A stretch of 64,000 bases of DNA from Bradyrhizobium diazoefficiens. GTDB lineage: Bacteria; Pseudomonadota; Alphaproteobacteria; Rhizobiales; Xanthobacteraceae. The notes beneath the pieces were generated by a model. It was not told the DNA's origin, did not search any database, and saw only the letters and a program-made list of their open reading frames with translations. This document shows, piece after piece, positions 1 through 9,500 of this stretch. The position numbers and the translations under genes are program-made. The stretch lies in NCBI RefSeq assembly GCF_018131185.1, contig NZ_JAFCJE010000001.1, positions 524,001 through 588,000 on the forward strand, in the 5' to 3' direction. Position 1 is the first letter of the stretch, and every line of letters starts with the position of its first letter.

Positions 1-575
1 AGCGAAGCGCATCCGTTCAGCGCGCCCGGCACCCGGACCGATCCGCCGGTATCGGTGCCGAGCCCGCCCGCGACGATCCGCGCGCCGATGGCCGCACCCG
101 TTCCGGACGAGGAGCCGCCCGCGATCAGGGCGCGGTCATAGGCGTTACGTACGCCGAATTCGGCGCCGGTCCTGAATGCGGTGTTGTAGCCCGAGATGCC
201 AAAGGCCAGCTCGTGCATGCTGGTCTTGCCGATGATGACCGCGCCCGCCGCGCGCAGCCTTGCCACGACTGGCGCATCGGCTTTTGGAACATAGTCCTTG
301 AGCGCGGGCGTGCCGGCGCTACAAGGCAGTCCCGCGACCTCGATGTTGTCCTTGATCACGACGGGCACACCGCCGAGCGGCTTGCTCGTGTCGCCCGTCG
401 CATCGAATGCCGCGGCGGCCTTCAAGGCGCCGGCCTCGTCCAGCGTGACGAAGGCATTGAGATCGGGGTTGGCCTTGGCGCGGGCGAGAGCCTCCGTCGT
501 CAGCGCGGTGCTCGTGACTGTCCCGGCCCGGAGCTCCGCGGCGGCCTGGCTGAGGGTCAACTGGTCGAAATCCAT
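1..575 (-). CDS. Amidase (amidase signature family), C-terminus cut by window edge
   Basis: Serine amidase that hydrolyses a carboxamide to the acid and ammonia; the substrate is not readable. The 191 visible residues carry the family triad: Lys75 in VVIKDN, the cis-serine Ser155 in GGSSSG (153-158) and the nucleophile Ser179 in GTDTGGSVR. The Ser155-Ser179 spacing is the family's usual 24 residues. The start is the ATG at 575 (MDFDQLTLSQ). The gene lies 70 bp downstream of the indolepyruvate oxidoreductase on the same strand, so co-transcription is possible. Indoleacetamide hydrolases belong to this family, but nothing visible fixes that substrate. The frame runs off the left edge of the window, so the protein is partial here. 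Confidence 0.9.
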   Translation of the reverse strand, partial: MDFDQLTLSQAAAELRAGTVTSTALTTEALARAKANPDLNAFVTLDEAGALKAAAAFDATGDTSKPLGGVPVVIKDNIEVAGLPCSAGTPALKDYVPKADAPVVARLRAAGAVIIGKTSMHELAFGISGYNTAFRTGAEFGVRNAYDRALIAGGSSSGTGAAIGARIVAGGLGTDTGGSVRVPGALNGCAS

Positions 576-645
576 GATGCATCACCCGATGAGCGGGGCA
601 TCGGTGCCCCTCGGGCCTTGAAGCTGAAGCCTCGGCGGCTTCGCG

Positions 646-3600
646 TCAACCGGTGGCGGTCATCTTTGCCGGCGATGGCGTGTGGAGTTCGTCGAACAGC
701 CGCTCGACCTCTGTCTTCACAGCCTCGATCGCGGTGTCCTTGACCGGGCCGTAGCCGCGGATCTCCATCGGCGCCTTTGCAATTGCGATGAGAGCCGGCA
801 GCCGCGCGGGTTCGAGCTCGCCGAGCATCCGCTCGATCAGGCCTTGATACCACGGAATCAATTCGCGCTCGGTGCGCCGCTCCGCAGCGTAGCCGAACGG
901 ATCGAACGGCGTTCCGCGCAGCCCCTTCAACCGCGCCAGCAGGGTGAGAGGCGTCTGGATCCACTGACCGAACGCGCGCTTGCGCGGGCGTCCACGAGCG
1001 TCGGGGCGCGACGGCAGGAACGGCGGGGCGAGGTGATACTGGATCTTGAAGCCGTCCTCGAATTCGCGTTTCAGCTCGTCGAGGAATCCGCTCTGCATGT
1101 GCAGCCGCGCCACCTCGTACTCGTCCTTGTAGGCCATCAGCTTGAACAACGCGCGGGCGACTGCCTCGGTCAGAGCCTCGCTGTTCAGAGCAGCTTCGGC
1201 CCGGCGGACCCTCGCGACGATCGTCCGGTAGCGTGCCGCATAGGTACTGTCCTGATAGGCGGTGAGAAAGCCGGCGCGGCGGTCGATGATCTGGTCGAGT
1301 GTCTCGGCCGCGAGCGTTTCGTTCACCTTCGGCAGGAAGTCCGGATCGGAAGCCGCAATCCGGCCCCAGGCAAAGGCCTGCTTGTTGTGCTCGACGGCGA
1401 CGCCGTTGAGCTCGATCGCCCGCAGCAGCGCTGCAATCGAAATCGGAACCAGCCCGCGCTGCCAGGCAAAGCCGAGCATGATGATATTGGCATAGACGGC
1501 ATCGCCGAGCAGCCGTTCGGCCAGCGCGTTGGCGTTGATCGTGCTGAGATTGTCTGTACCGATGACCCAGCCGATCGCGCGCAGGCGGGCAGGGGAGGCG
1601 AGATCGGCGTCACGGAAGCGGACGACGTCGCCGGTCGGCATCTCCGCGGTATTGACCGCGGCCCGCGTACCCTTGCGGAAGGTGCCGGACGCCTTGGGCG
1701 AAGAGCTGACGACGAGATCGCAGCCGATCAGGGCATCGGCCGCGCCCTGGTCGATACGCACCTGCTGCAGGGCCTCGGGACTTGGTGCAAGCCGGATATA
1801 GCTCAGCACAGGCCCGAACTTCTGCGCAAAGCCGGTGAAGTCCAGCACCGAGACGCCGCGACGTTCGAGATGCGCGGCCATACCGATCAGCGCGCCGACC
1901 GTGATGACGCCGGTGCCGCCGACGCCGGTCACGAGCAGGTCGTAGGGCCGGTCGAGCGTTGCGGTCGCAGGGAGGGGAAGCGTCGCGGCGTGGCCTACCG
2001 CGTCGATCCGACTCCCAGTCTTTTTCCGGCGCGTCGCGCCTTCGACAGTCACAAAACTCGGGCAGAAGCCGTTGAGGCAGGAAAAATCCTTGTTGCAGGA
2101 TGAGAGGTTGATCTGGCGCTTGCGGCCGAACGGCGTCTCCTTCGGCTCGACGCTGAGGCAGTTGGATTCCACAGAGCAGTCGCCGCAGCCTTCGCAGACG
2201 AGGTCGTTGATATAGGCAAAGCGTTTGGGGTCGGCCATCTGCCCGCGCTTGCGCCGGCGCCGCTTCTCGGTGGCACAGGTCTGCTGATAGATCAGGACGG
2301 AGACGCCGGAGACCTCGCGAAGCTCGCGCTGCACGGCATCCATCTCCTCGCGCGGATGGACGGTGACGCCGGCCGGCAGGTCGCCTGGCGAGAACTGCGC
2401 GGGATCATCCGACACCAGCGCGATGCGCGTCACGCCTTCGGCGCGGACGCTGTGCGCGATCGCATGGACGCTGACGGGGCCGTCGACCGGCTGGCCGCCG
2501 GTCATGGCGACGGCATCGTTGAACAGGATCTTGTAGGTGATGTTGGCCTTGGCGGCGATCGCCTGCCGGATCGCCATCGAGCCCGAGTGATAGTAGGTGC
2601 CTTCGCCGAGGTTCTGGAAAATGTGCTTATGGCCGGTGAATCTCGACGAGGCCGCCCAGTTGACGCCTTCACCGCCCATCTGGATCAGCGACGAGGTCTC
2701 CCGGTCCATCCAGCTCGCCATGAAATGGCAGCCGATGCCGGCCAATGCCTTCGATCCCTCAGGCACCTTGGTCGATGTGTTGTGCGGGCAACCCGAGCAG
2801 AAATAGGGCGTGCGGGTTGCGCCAGAGACGTTGATAGTGCGTGCTGCCTCCGGCAGGAGCGCGGCCGCGCGCGCGGCGAGGTTGAGGCCCGGGAACATCG
2901 GATCGAGCCGCCGCGCGAGCACGCCAGCCAGCGCGCGCGGCGACAATTCGCCGATCCACGAGATCAGCCGCGCCCCTTGCTCGTCGTGCTTGCCGACCAT
3001 GCGCTCGGGCTTCGCTCCCGGATAGTCGTAGAAATACTCCTTGAACTGGCTCTCGATGATGCCGCGCTTCTCCTCGACCACGAGGATCTCGCGCTTGCCC
3101 TTCACGAAATCCATGGCGTCATGCAACGCCAGCGGCCAGACCATGCCGACCTTGTAGACGTCGATGCCGATGCTGCGGCAGGCCGCTTCATCGAGGCCCA
3201 TCAGCCGCAGCGCCTCCATCAAATCGAGATGCGCCTTGCCCGTCGTAACGATCCCGTAGGTCGCGTTCGGAATGTCGTAGATGTGGCGGTCGATCGGATT
3301 TGCCTTGGCGAAAGCGTAGACCGCGTGCTTCTTCGCCTCGAGCCGCTCCTCGATCTGCGGGCCCGGCAAATCGGGCCAGCGATAGTGCAGTCCACCAAGC
3401 GGCGGCGTGAAGTCGGGCGTGCGGAAGCTTCGGGGCGAGCTCAGCGCGACGGAGGCGGCTGACTCCACGATCTCCGAGATCGCCTTGAAGCCGACCCACA
3501 TGCCGGAGAAGCGGCTCAGCGCGTAGCCATATTCGCCGAACGCGAGATACTCACCGACGCTGGCGGGATGCAGCGTCGGCATGAACCAGCTCATGAAGGC

Positions 3601-4095
3601 GACGTCGGACTGGTGTGGCATCGAGGAGGAGACGCAGCCATGATCGTCGCCGGCGACCACCAGCACGCCGCCATGCGGCGAGGAGCCGTAGGCATTGCCG
3701 TGCTTGAGCGCGTCGCCGGAGCGGTCGACGCCCGGGCCCTTGCCGTACCAGAGCCCGAACACGCCATCGACCTCGCGGTCTCCTTGCGTTTCGACCTGCT
3801 GCGAGCCGAGCACGGCGGTCGCAGCTAAGTCCTCGTTCACGGCGGGCAGGAATTCGATGCGGTCCCGCTTCAAACGTTCCTGGATGCGCCATAGCTCGAG
3901 ATCGATGCCGCCGAGCGGCGAGCCGCGATAGCCGGAGATGAAGCCGGCGGTGTTCAGCCCACGCGCGCGGTCGCGCCTCGCCTGGTCGAGCGCGATGCGG
4001 ACGATGGCTTGCGTTCCCGTGAGGAAGACACGGCCGTGTTCGCGATCGTAGCGATCGGACAGTTCATAGGGGTCGAGTGACGGAATGGCGTCCAT
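646..4095 (-). CDS. Indolepyruvate ferredoxin oxidoreductase, fused alpha/beta/gamma-type
   Basis: Thiamine-diphosphate enzyme that oxidatively decarboxylates aryl-pyruvates (indolepyruvate, phenylpyruvate) to aryl-acetyl-CoA, passing electrons to ferredoxin. The 1149-residue chain is the fused form. It has N-terminal 2-oxoacid oxidoreductase domains, a TPP region with FCSGCPHNTS and GGEGVNW, a ferredoxin-like part near residues 630-690 with CEGCGDC and further cysteines (SSCNKDFSC, GFCPSF), and a C-terminal gamma-type domain from about 720 (VTGVGGTGVITVG). I place the start at the ATG at 4095 (MDAIPSLDPY) because GGGAGG lies 5 bp upstream; an in-frame ATG at 4113 has no ribosome-binding site. 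An AsnC-type regulator is divergent and shares the promoter region. Probable role: aromatic amino acid catabolism. Confidence 0.93.
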   Translation of the reverse strand: MDAIPSLDPYELSDRYDREHGRVFLTGTQAIVRIALDQARRDRARGLNTAGFISGYRGSPLGGIDLELWRIQERLKRDRIEFLPAVNEDLAATAVLGSQQVETQGDREVDGVFGLWYGKGPGVDRSGDALKHGNAYGSSPHGGVLVVAGDDHGCVSSSMPHQSDVAFMSWFMPTLHPASVGEYLAFGEYGYALSRFSGMWVGFKAISEIVESAASVALSSPRSFRTPDFTPPLGGLHYRWPDLPGPQIEERLEAKKHAVYAFAKANPIDRHIYDIPNATYGIVTTGKAHLDLMEALRLMGLDEAACRSIGIDVYKVGMVWPLALHDAMDFVKGKREILVVEEKRGIIESQFKEYFYDYPGAKPERMVGKHDEQGARLISWIGELSPRALAGVLARRLDPMFPGLNLAARAAALLPEAARTINVSGATRTPYFCSGCPHNTSTKVPEGSKALAGIGCHFMASWMDRETSSLIQMGGEGVNWAASSRFTGHKHIFQNLGEGTYYHSGSMAIRQAIAAKANITYKILFNDAVAMTGGQPVDGPVSVHAIAHSVRAEGVTRIALVSDDPAQFSPGDLPAGVTVHPREEMDAVQRELREVSGVSVLIYQQTCATEKRRRRKRGQMADPKRFAYINDLVCEGCGDCSVESNCLSVEPKETPFGRKRQINLSSCNKDFSCLNGFCPSFVTVEGATRRKKTGSRIDAVGHAATLPLPATATLDRPYDLLVTGVGGTGVITVGALIGMAAHLERRGVSVLDFTGFAQKFGPVLSYIRLAPSPEALQQVRIDQGAADALIGCDLVVSSSPKASGTFRKGTRAAVNTAEMPTGDVVRFRDADLASPARLRAIGWVIGTDNLSTINANALAERLLGDAVYANIIMLGFAWQRGLVPISIAALLRAIELNGVAVEHNKQAFAWGRIAASDPDFLPKVNETLAAETLDQIIDRRAGFLTAYQDSTYAARYRTIVARVRRAEAALNSEALTEAVARALFKLMAYKDEYEVARLHMQSGFLDELKREFEDGFKIQYHLAPPFLPSRPDARGRPRKRAFGQWIQTPLTLLARLKGLRGTPFDPFGYAAERRTERELIPWYQGLIERMLGELEPARLPALIAIAKAPMEIRGYGPVKDTAIEAVKTEVERLFDELHTPSPAKMTATG

Positions 4096-4146
4096 ACGGA
4101 CCTCCCGCGGCATCCCTGGATGGAGGAAGGTTAGGCCCGGGCGGCT

Positions 4147-4222
4147 GGTAGGTCTTACCTATCTTTCCTAAAAAGGCGGCCGTTCTGGTAGATTTTCCCG
4201 ACTTGTCATATAATCCGGTAGA
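4147..4222. promoter_or_regulatory. Three phased GGTAG boxes around a consensus -10 in the divergent AsnC/oxidoreductase intergenic region
   Basis: GGTAGGTCTTACC at 4147-4159 is a dyad (GGTA-N5-TACC). GGTAGA recurs at 4187-4192 and 4217-4222. The last two boxes are 30 bp apart, about three helical turns, and sit in 15-bp segments that match at 11 positions. A perfect -10 hexamer TATAAT lies at 4209-4214 on the plus strand, but I see no good -35, which would fit an activated or autoregulated promoter. Lrp/AsnC proteins commonly bind phased sites and regulate themselves and the divergent gene; that this regulator binds here is inference. Confidence 0.5.
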
Positions 4223-4244
4223 ATCGTCCGATTTGGTGAAGTTC

Positions 4245-4700
4245 ATGATCGAAGAGCAGGACAGGCGGATTCTCGCGCACCTCCAGAAGGACGGTCGCGC
4301 CACCAACCAGCAACTCGCGGACGAGGTCGGAATGTCGACCTCTGCCTGCTGGCGCCGGGTGCGCGCGCTGGAGGAGGCTGGGGTCATTCAGGGTTACGCG
4401 GCACTGGTCACGCGCGAGCAGGCGGGCTTTGCGATGTCCGCCATCCTGCATGTCTCGCTGGAGCGGCACGACGCCAAATTCGTCGACGAGTTTGTGTCCC
4501 GCGTCACCAAACGTCGCGAGGTGCTGGAGTGCTTTGCGACCACGGGCGATGCCGATTATCATCTGCGCGTCGTCGTGCAGGACATGGCCGCCTACAACAG
4601 GTTTCTCGACGAGTTCATGTTCCGCATCCCCGGCATCCGCTACGTCCGCAGCAATGTGGTGCTGAAGGAGATCAAGACGGGGGTCGCGTTGCCGTTTTGA
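4245..4700 (+). CDS. Lrp/AsnC-family transcriptional regulator
   Basis: Feast/famine-type regulator of about 151 residues, the usual family length. The N-terminal winged helix covers roughly residues 1-55 (ILAHLQKDGRATNQQLADE, then STSACWRRV as recognition helix), and the C-terminal half is the ligand-binding alpha-beta domain (about 65-145). The start is the ATG at 4245 (MIEEQDRRIL). A TTG 42 bp upstream is also open but overlaps the -10 hexamer and is less likely. It is divergent from the indolepyruvate ferredoxin oxidoreductase, so a job sensing an aromatic amino acid or its keto acid is plausible, though not shown. Phased repeat boxes lie in the shared upstream region. Confidence 0.92.
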   Translation: MIEEQDRRILAHLQKDGRATNQQLADEVGMSTSACWRRVRALEEAGVIQGYAALVTREQAGFAMSAILHVSLERHDAKFVDEFVSRVTKRREVLECFATTGDADYHLRVVVQDMAAYNRFLDEFMFRIPGIRYVRSNVVLKEIKTGVALPF

Positions 4701-4766
4701 GTGCACGGCGCACACAAATCCATCTCCTCTCCTTGAGGGGCCGACACGACCGGGTCTTCGTTGTTG

Positions 4767-6134
4767 TCACTCCGCGGCGCCGCGCCGCTGCACCTTCCAG
4801 GCACCGGCGGCCGGCCGCTTCAGCCCGAGATTTTCACGCAATGTCTTGCCGCGGTATTCCCTCTGGAACAATCCGCGCCGCTGCAACTCCGGCACGACGT
4901 GCTGCACGAAATCGGCGTAGGAGCCGGGTACGTAAGTCGCGGCGATGACGAAACCGTCGCAGCCGCGTTCCACGAACATCTCCTCGAGCTTGTCCGCGAT
5001 CTCCCTGGGGCCGCCCACCATCGCGTCCTGAACCTGGCCGCGGCCGGAAAAGGTGATGAAGTCGCGCGCACTCGGGTTGCTCTTGCCCGAAGTCTTCAGC
5101 ACGCCATCGCGGATGCCCAGAATCCCCTGCATGCTCTTCAGCTCGTCCGCCGTCAGCGGCTCATCGAGGTCCTTGGAGGCGAAATCATAGTTGAGCGCTT
5201 CGGCAAGCAGCGACAGCGCGTCGATCTGCAGCGGCAGCTTGTTGATCAGCGCCATCCTGTCCTCGGCCTCGGCTTTGGTGGCCGCGCAGACCGGCGTCGT
5301 CAAATTGCAGAGGAACATCTGGTCGGGGTCGCGGCCGGCCCTGGCGGCTTCGTTACGCACGGAGGCATAGCCTTCCTTGGCCGCAGTGAGATTGCGCGCG
5401 GCGGTGAAGATCACCTCGCCCCATCGCCCCGCGAAACGCTGGCCGCGGCCGGACGCGCCGGCCTGGATGATCACGGGATGGCCCTGATCCGAGCGCGGTA
5501 CGGTGAAGGGTCCGCGCGACTTGAACGCTGGTCCCTTGTGGTCGAGCCGCTTCACCTTGGTCGGATCGGCAAAGCGGCCGCTTTGCTTGTCCATGATGAG
5601 CGCACCGTCCTCCCAGGTGTCCCAGTGACCGAGCACCACGTCCATGAACTCGTCGGCGCGGTCATAGCGGGAGTCGTGTTCGGGATGCGAATCCCGGCCC
5701 ATGTTGAGAGCTTCGCCGTCGTTGAGCGAGGTGACGACGTTCCAGCCCGCGCGTCCCCCCGACATGAGGTCGAGCGTTGCGAAGCGGCGGGCGACGTCGA
5801 ACGGTTCGTAATAGGTGGTCGAGCAGGTTGCGCCGAGGCCGAGCTTCTCGGTGACCATGCCCATCGTGGTCAGCACGATCAGTGGGTCCATCTTTACGCA
5901 GCGGATGCCGTATTCGACGGTGTGGGCGTGGTCGTTGCCGTAGCGGTCCGGCATTGCCAGGCGGTCGTCGAAGAAGGCCATGTGGAACTTGCCGGCTTCG
6001 AGGATCCTGGCGATCTCCTGATAATAGTCCGCCGACATCCAATCATTGCGCGAGTCCGGATGTCGCCAGGAGCTCGGCAAATTGGTGCAGTTCTGCGCCT
6101 GGAGAAAGCCGACCAGGACCATCTGTCGATTCAT
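4767..6134 (-). CDS. FMN-dependent monooxygenase, NtaA/SnaA/DmoA-type (luciferase-like)
   Basis: Flavin-dependent monooxygenase of the bacterial luciferase superfamily, group of nitrilotriacetate, dibenzothiophene-sulfone and dimethyl-sulfide monooxygenases, which use reduced FMN from a separate reductase. The 455 residues match the family length. Recognisable stretches are the N-terminal MVLVGFLQAQ, HMAFFDDRLA, STTYYEPFDVARRFATLD, SGGRAGWNVVTS and the C-terminal GPREIADKLEEMF. The start is the ATG at 6134 with AGGAGA about 9 bp upstream; the open frame continues upstream but in a composition unlike protein. No reductase gene is adjacent. The substrate is probably a C-S or C-N bonded compound, a family-level inference only. 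Confidence 0.9.
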   Translation of the reverse strand: MNRQMVLVGFLQAQNCTNLPSSWRHPDSRNDWMSADYYQEIARILEAGKFHMAFFDDRLAMPDRYGNDHAHTVEYGIRCVKMDPLIVLTTMGMVTEKLGLGATCSTTYYEPFDVARRFATLDLMSGGRAGWNVVTSLNDGEALNMGRDSHPEHDSRYDRADEFMDVVLGHWDTWEDGALIMDKQSGRFADPTKVKRLDHKGPAFKSRGPFTVPRSDQGHPVIIQAGASGRGQRFAGRWGEVIFTAARNLTAAKEGYASVRNEAARAGRDPDQMFLCNLTTPVCAATKAEAEDRMALINKLPLQIDALSLLAEALNYDFASKDLDEPLTADELKSMQGILGIRDGVLKTSGKSNPSARDFITFSGRGQVQDAMVGGPREIADKLEEMFVERGCDGFVIAATYVPGSYADFVQHVVPELQRRGLFQREYRGKTLRENLGLKRPAAGAWKVQRRGAAE

Positions 6135-6578
6135 GCTGCTGTTCTCCTGATGCCGCCGGGCCAGATCGAGGACCGGCCGGGCCTGTGCGCGCGCCAGCGG
6201 GCGCAGCCCGTTCCGGAAGCTCCGGCGGCACGGAGCAGAGCGGCGCCGATGCGCGTGGGGCGGTCGGCTCCGGCGATCGGCATGGCGTTCCCTCGGCCTG
6301 GTACCCTTGGCGGGCTGCTCGTTGGCTGCCATCGTCTCAAAGCGCCGTCGCGATATCAATCTCCCGTAAACCAATACAGCGCTGCAAGTTTGTACGGAGA
6401 AGGCGCCTTTGGCCGAAGATTCGTCCCGCGCGGCGGCATTTTCGACAGTTTCGCACCCGTCGTTCGCAGCTCGTTCACTTTGATCGACGGTTTGCAGCGC
6501 GCAATAACGACCACTTAGGCGATCGCGCTTCATAAAGGCACCCGGGAGAAATAGGCAGAATGCCCGGGAGCTGAGATC
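6135..6578. other. 444-bp divergent intergenic region
   Basis: This separates the divergent monooxygenase and the c-di-GMP enzyme. I see no convincing gene. The half nearest the right-hand gene is relatively AT-rich and probably holds both promoters. Just before the GTG start there are two CCCGGGAG repeats (6541-6548 and 6563-6570); the second supplies the likely ribosome-binding site (GGGAG). No operator could be assigned. Confidence 0.5.
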
Positions 6579-9500
6579 GTGCCGACGACACTCGCGCGCA
6601 CATTTGCGGCGTTGAGCGCCATTAACGAAGCGATCCTCTACGCGAAATCGCCGGACGAGCTGTACCAGAAGGTCTGCGACGCCGGGTTTTCGAGCGGGGA
6701 CTTTTTGGCGGTCGCCGTGTTCCTGGTGGAGCGGGACGGCAATCGATTGCGGTTTGCGGCCGGCTGCGGTGACGACATTCCGCGACTGCGCTCGATCGTG
6801 ATCACGACGGAAGCCGGTACCCCCGAGGGATCAGGCGTCGGAGGCGAGGCGTTTCGCGAGCAGAAGCTGTGCATCAGCAATGATTATCTGAACGACCCGC
6901 GTTCGCTGGCGTGGCGCGCGGGCGCGGCTTCGGCCGCCATCGGCGCGGCTGCGGCGCTGCCGCTGCTCTGCAACGGCAAGAGTGTCGGCGTGCTCTACGT
7001 GACCCGCCGCGAAGCCGGCTCGCTGAACGAGCAGATGGTGTCGCTGTTCGAGCGCATGTCGGCCAACATTTCCTATGCGCTGGACAATTTCGAGCGAGAG
7101 GAAGCGCGCCGGGACAGCGAAGCGGCGATGCGGCGGCTCAATCGCATGTTTCGGGCGCTTAGCGCGACCAACGAGGCAATCCTCAAGGCCAATACCGAGT
7201 TGGACCTGTATCAGCGCGTCTGCGACGCGGCCGTGCACGGCGGCAAATCGCTGGCGACTTTCGTGCTGCTGCGCGAGCAGGAGTCGCACTGGCTGACGCC
7301 GGTGGCGGCGACCGGACAAAATCTCGACCTGATCAGGCAGGCGCGCTACTCGATCGATCCCGAAAATCCTCACGGGCGGGGCATCTCCGGCCAGGTCTTC
7401 CGGACGCAGAAGGCGATGGTCGAAGACGACCTCGTCAGTCGCACCAAGGGAACGACCTGGGAACAGGCCAACATCAACGCCGGGGCGGTCGCGTGTGTCG
7501 CGGCGCCGCTGATCAAGCGCGGAACCAGCATCGGGGTGATGTACTTCTTCGTCAGCAAGTCCTGGGCGAAGGACGAGGGCGTCGTCGCGCTGTTGTTGCG
7601 CATGACCGAGAACGTGTGCTTTGCGCTCCAGAATTTCGATCGCGACGAGGAGAAGGCGCAGATCGCGCACGAGGAGGAGCGGCTGGCGCGCATGTACGCC
7701 GCGCTGAGCGCTACCAATGAAGCGATCATCCGGGCGACGTCGCGTGCGGAACTGTTCGATCTCGTATGCGAAGCGTCCGTGCAGGGCGGCAAGTTCGGCT
7801 CGGCCACGATCGCGCTCGCCGAGCCTGCCGCCGAGCTGCTGCGCGTCGTCGCCTCCGCAGGGCCGAATTCCGACGAAGTGCGAAGGCTCAAATTCGCCAC
7901 GACCGACGCGGTGCCGGAAGGACGAGGCCTGACCGGCACGTGTTTCCGCACCAGACAGCCCTGCCTGACCAACGACCTGCTGTCCGATGATCGCCTCAAG
8001 CCCTGGTACGACAGCGCGCGCCGCACCGGCGTCAAGTCCTCCGCCGCGCTGCCGTTACTGAACGGCGATCGCGCAGAGGGCGTGTTCCTGTTCAATTCCC
8101 TCGAGACCGGCACGTTCACGCCCGAGCTTGTCGAACTGCTGGAGCGTCTTGCGCGCAACGTGTCATTTGCGATTGCAAATCTCGACCGCGCCGAGGAGAA
8201 GGCGAAGGCCGACAAGCAGCGAGACCGGCTGAGCGGCATGTTCGCGGCGTTGAGCGCCACCAACGAAGCCATCATGCGCGCCGAGACTCGGGATGAGCTG
8301 TTCGACGTCGCATGTCAGGCGGCCGTGCTGGGCGACGTGTTCGCCTCGGCGACGATTGGAATCATCGACGAGACCTGCGAGATGGTCCGGGTCGTCGCCG
8401 CGAAGGGGCGGCTTCAGGAGCGGATGGTCGGGCGCAGCTGTGCGATTTCCCCGGATCATCCCGAGGGCCAGGGAATCATCGGAACCTCGGTGCGGACGCG
8501 CCGGCCCAGCGTGATCAACGACTACATGAACGACCCACGCTCGGCACACTGGCACTCCAAGGCAGTCGAGGACGGGACCCGCGCCGCCGCAAGCTTCCCG
8601 CTTCTGCGCGCCGGTCAGGAGCCGATCGGCATCCTGCTGTTCCTTGCTCCGGAGGAAGATACATTCACGCCCGATCTGGTCGAGCTGCTGGCCCGCCTCG
8701 CGGAAAACGTCTCGTTCGCGCTCGACAATTTCGATCGCGCCGAGGAAAAGGCCCGCACCGAGGCGCAGAAGGAGCGGCTGAGGCGCATGTTCGCCGCCCT
8801 GAGCGCGACCAACGAGGCGATCATGCGGGCGAAGTCGCGCGCCGAATTGTTCGACCTCGTGTGCCTCGCGGCGTCGGACGGCGCCAAGTTCACTTCGACC
8901 ACGATCGCGCTCACCAGAGCCGGTACGGACCAGCTGGAGATCGTGGCCGCCGCCGGCCCGTCCGCCGACACGACACGCAACGTCCGTCTCTCAATCGATC
9001 CCGAGCGGCCCGAAGGGCGCGGGATGAGCGGTACGGCGTTCCGCACACGCCGGCCCTGCATCAGCAACGACTACCTCAACGACGATCGCGTACGCGCCTT
9101 CCATGCCGTCGTCCGCAGCGACGGCGCGCGGTCGGGCGCGGCATTTCCGCTCATCGTGCACGACCAGGCCGTCGGCGTCATGATCTACATGTCGACCGAG
9201 CCAAGTACCTTCACGGCCGAGTTCGTCGAGTTGCTGCAGCGTCTCGCCGACAACGTGTCGTTTGCGATGGAGAATTTCGATCGCGCCGACGCCAAGAGCG
9301 AGGCGGACGAGCGGATCGAATACCTCGCTTCGCATGACAGTCTGACGGACCTTCCGAACCGCGAGACCTTCAACGGGCTCTTGCGCGAGGCGATCAACAG
9401 GGCAGAGCGCCGCGATCGACATTTTGCGGTGCTGTTCATCGATCTCGACCGTTTCAAGGTCATCAACGATTCGCTGGGCCACGAGGCCGGCGACCTGCTC

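Noticed and set aside
682..3462. Long plus-strand frames opposite the indolepyruvate oxidoreductase
   Set aside because: Shadow frames; the minus-strand product has all the domains of the enzyme.
4113..4113. Upstream ATG as start of the indolepyruvate oxidoreductase
   Set aside because: No ribosome-binding site; the ATG at 4095 has GGGAGG at the right distance.
4761..6518. 585-codon plus-strand frame opposite the monooxygenase
   Set aside because: Shadow of the luciferase-like gene with low-complexity translation.
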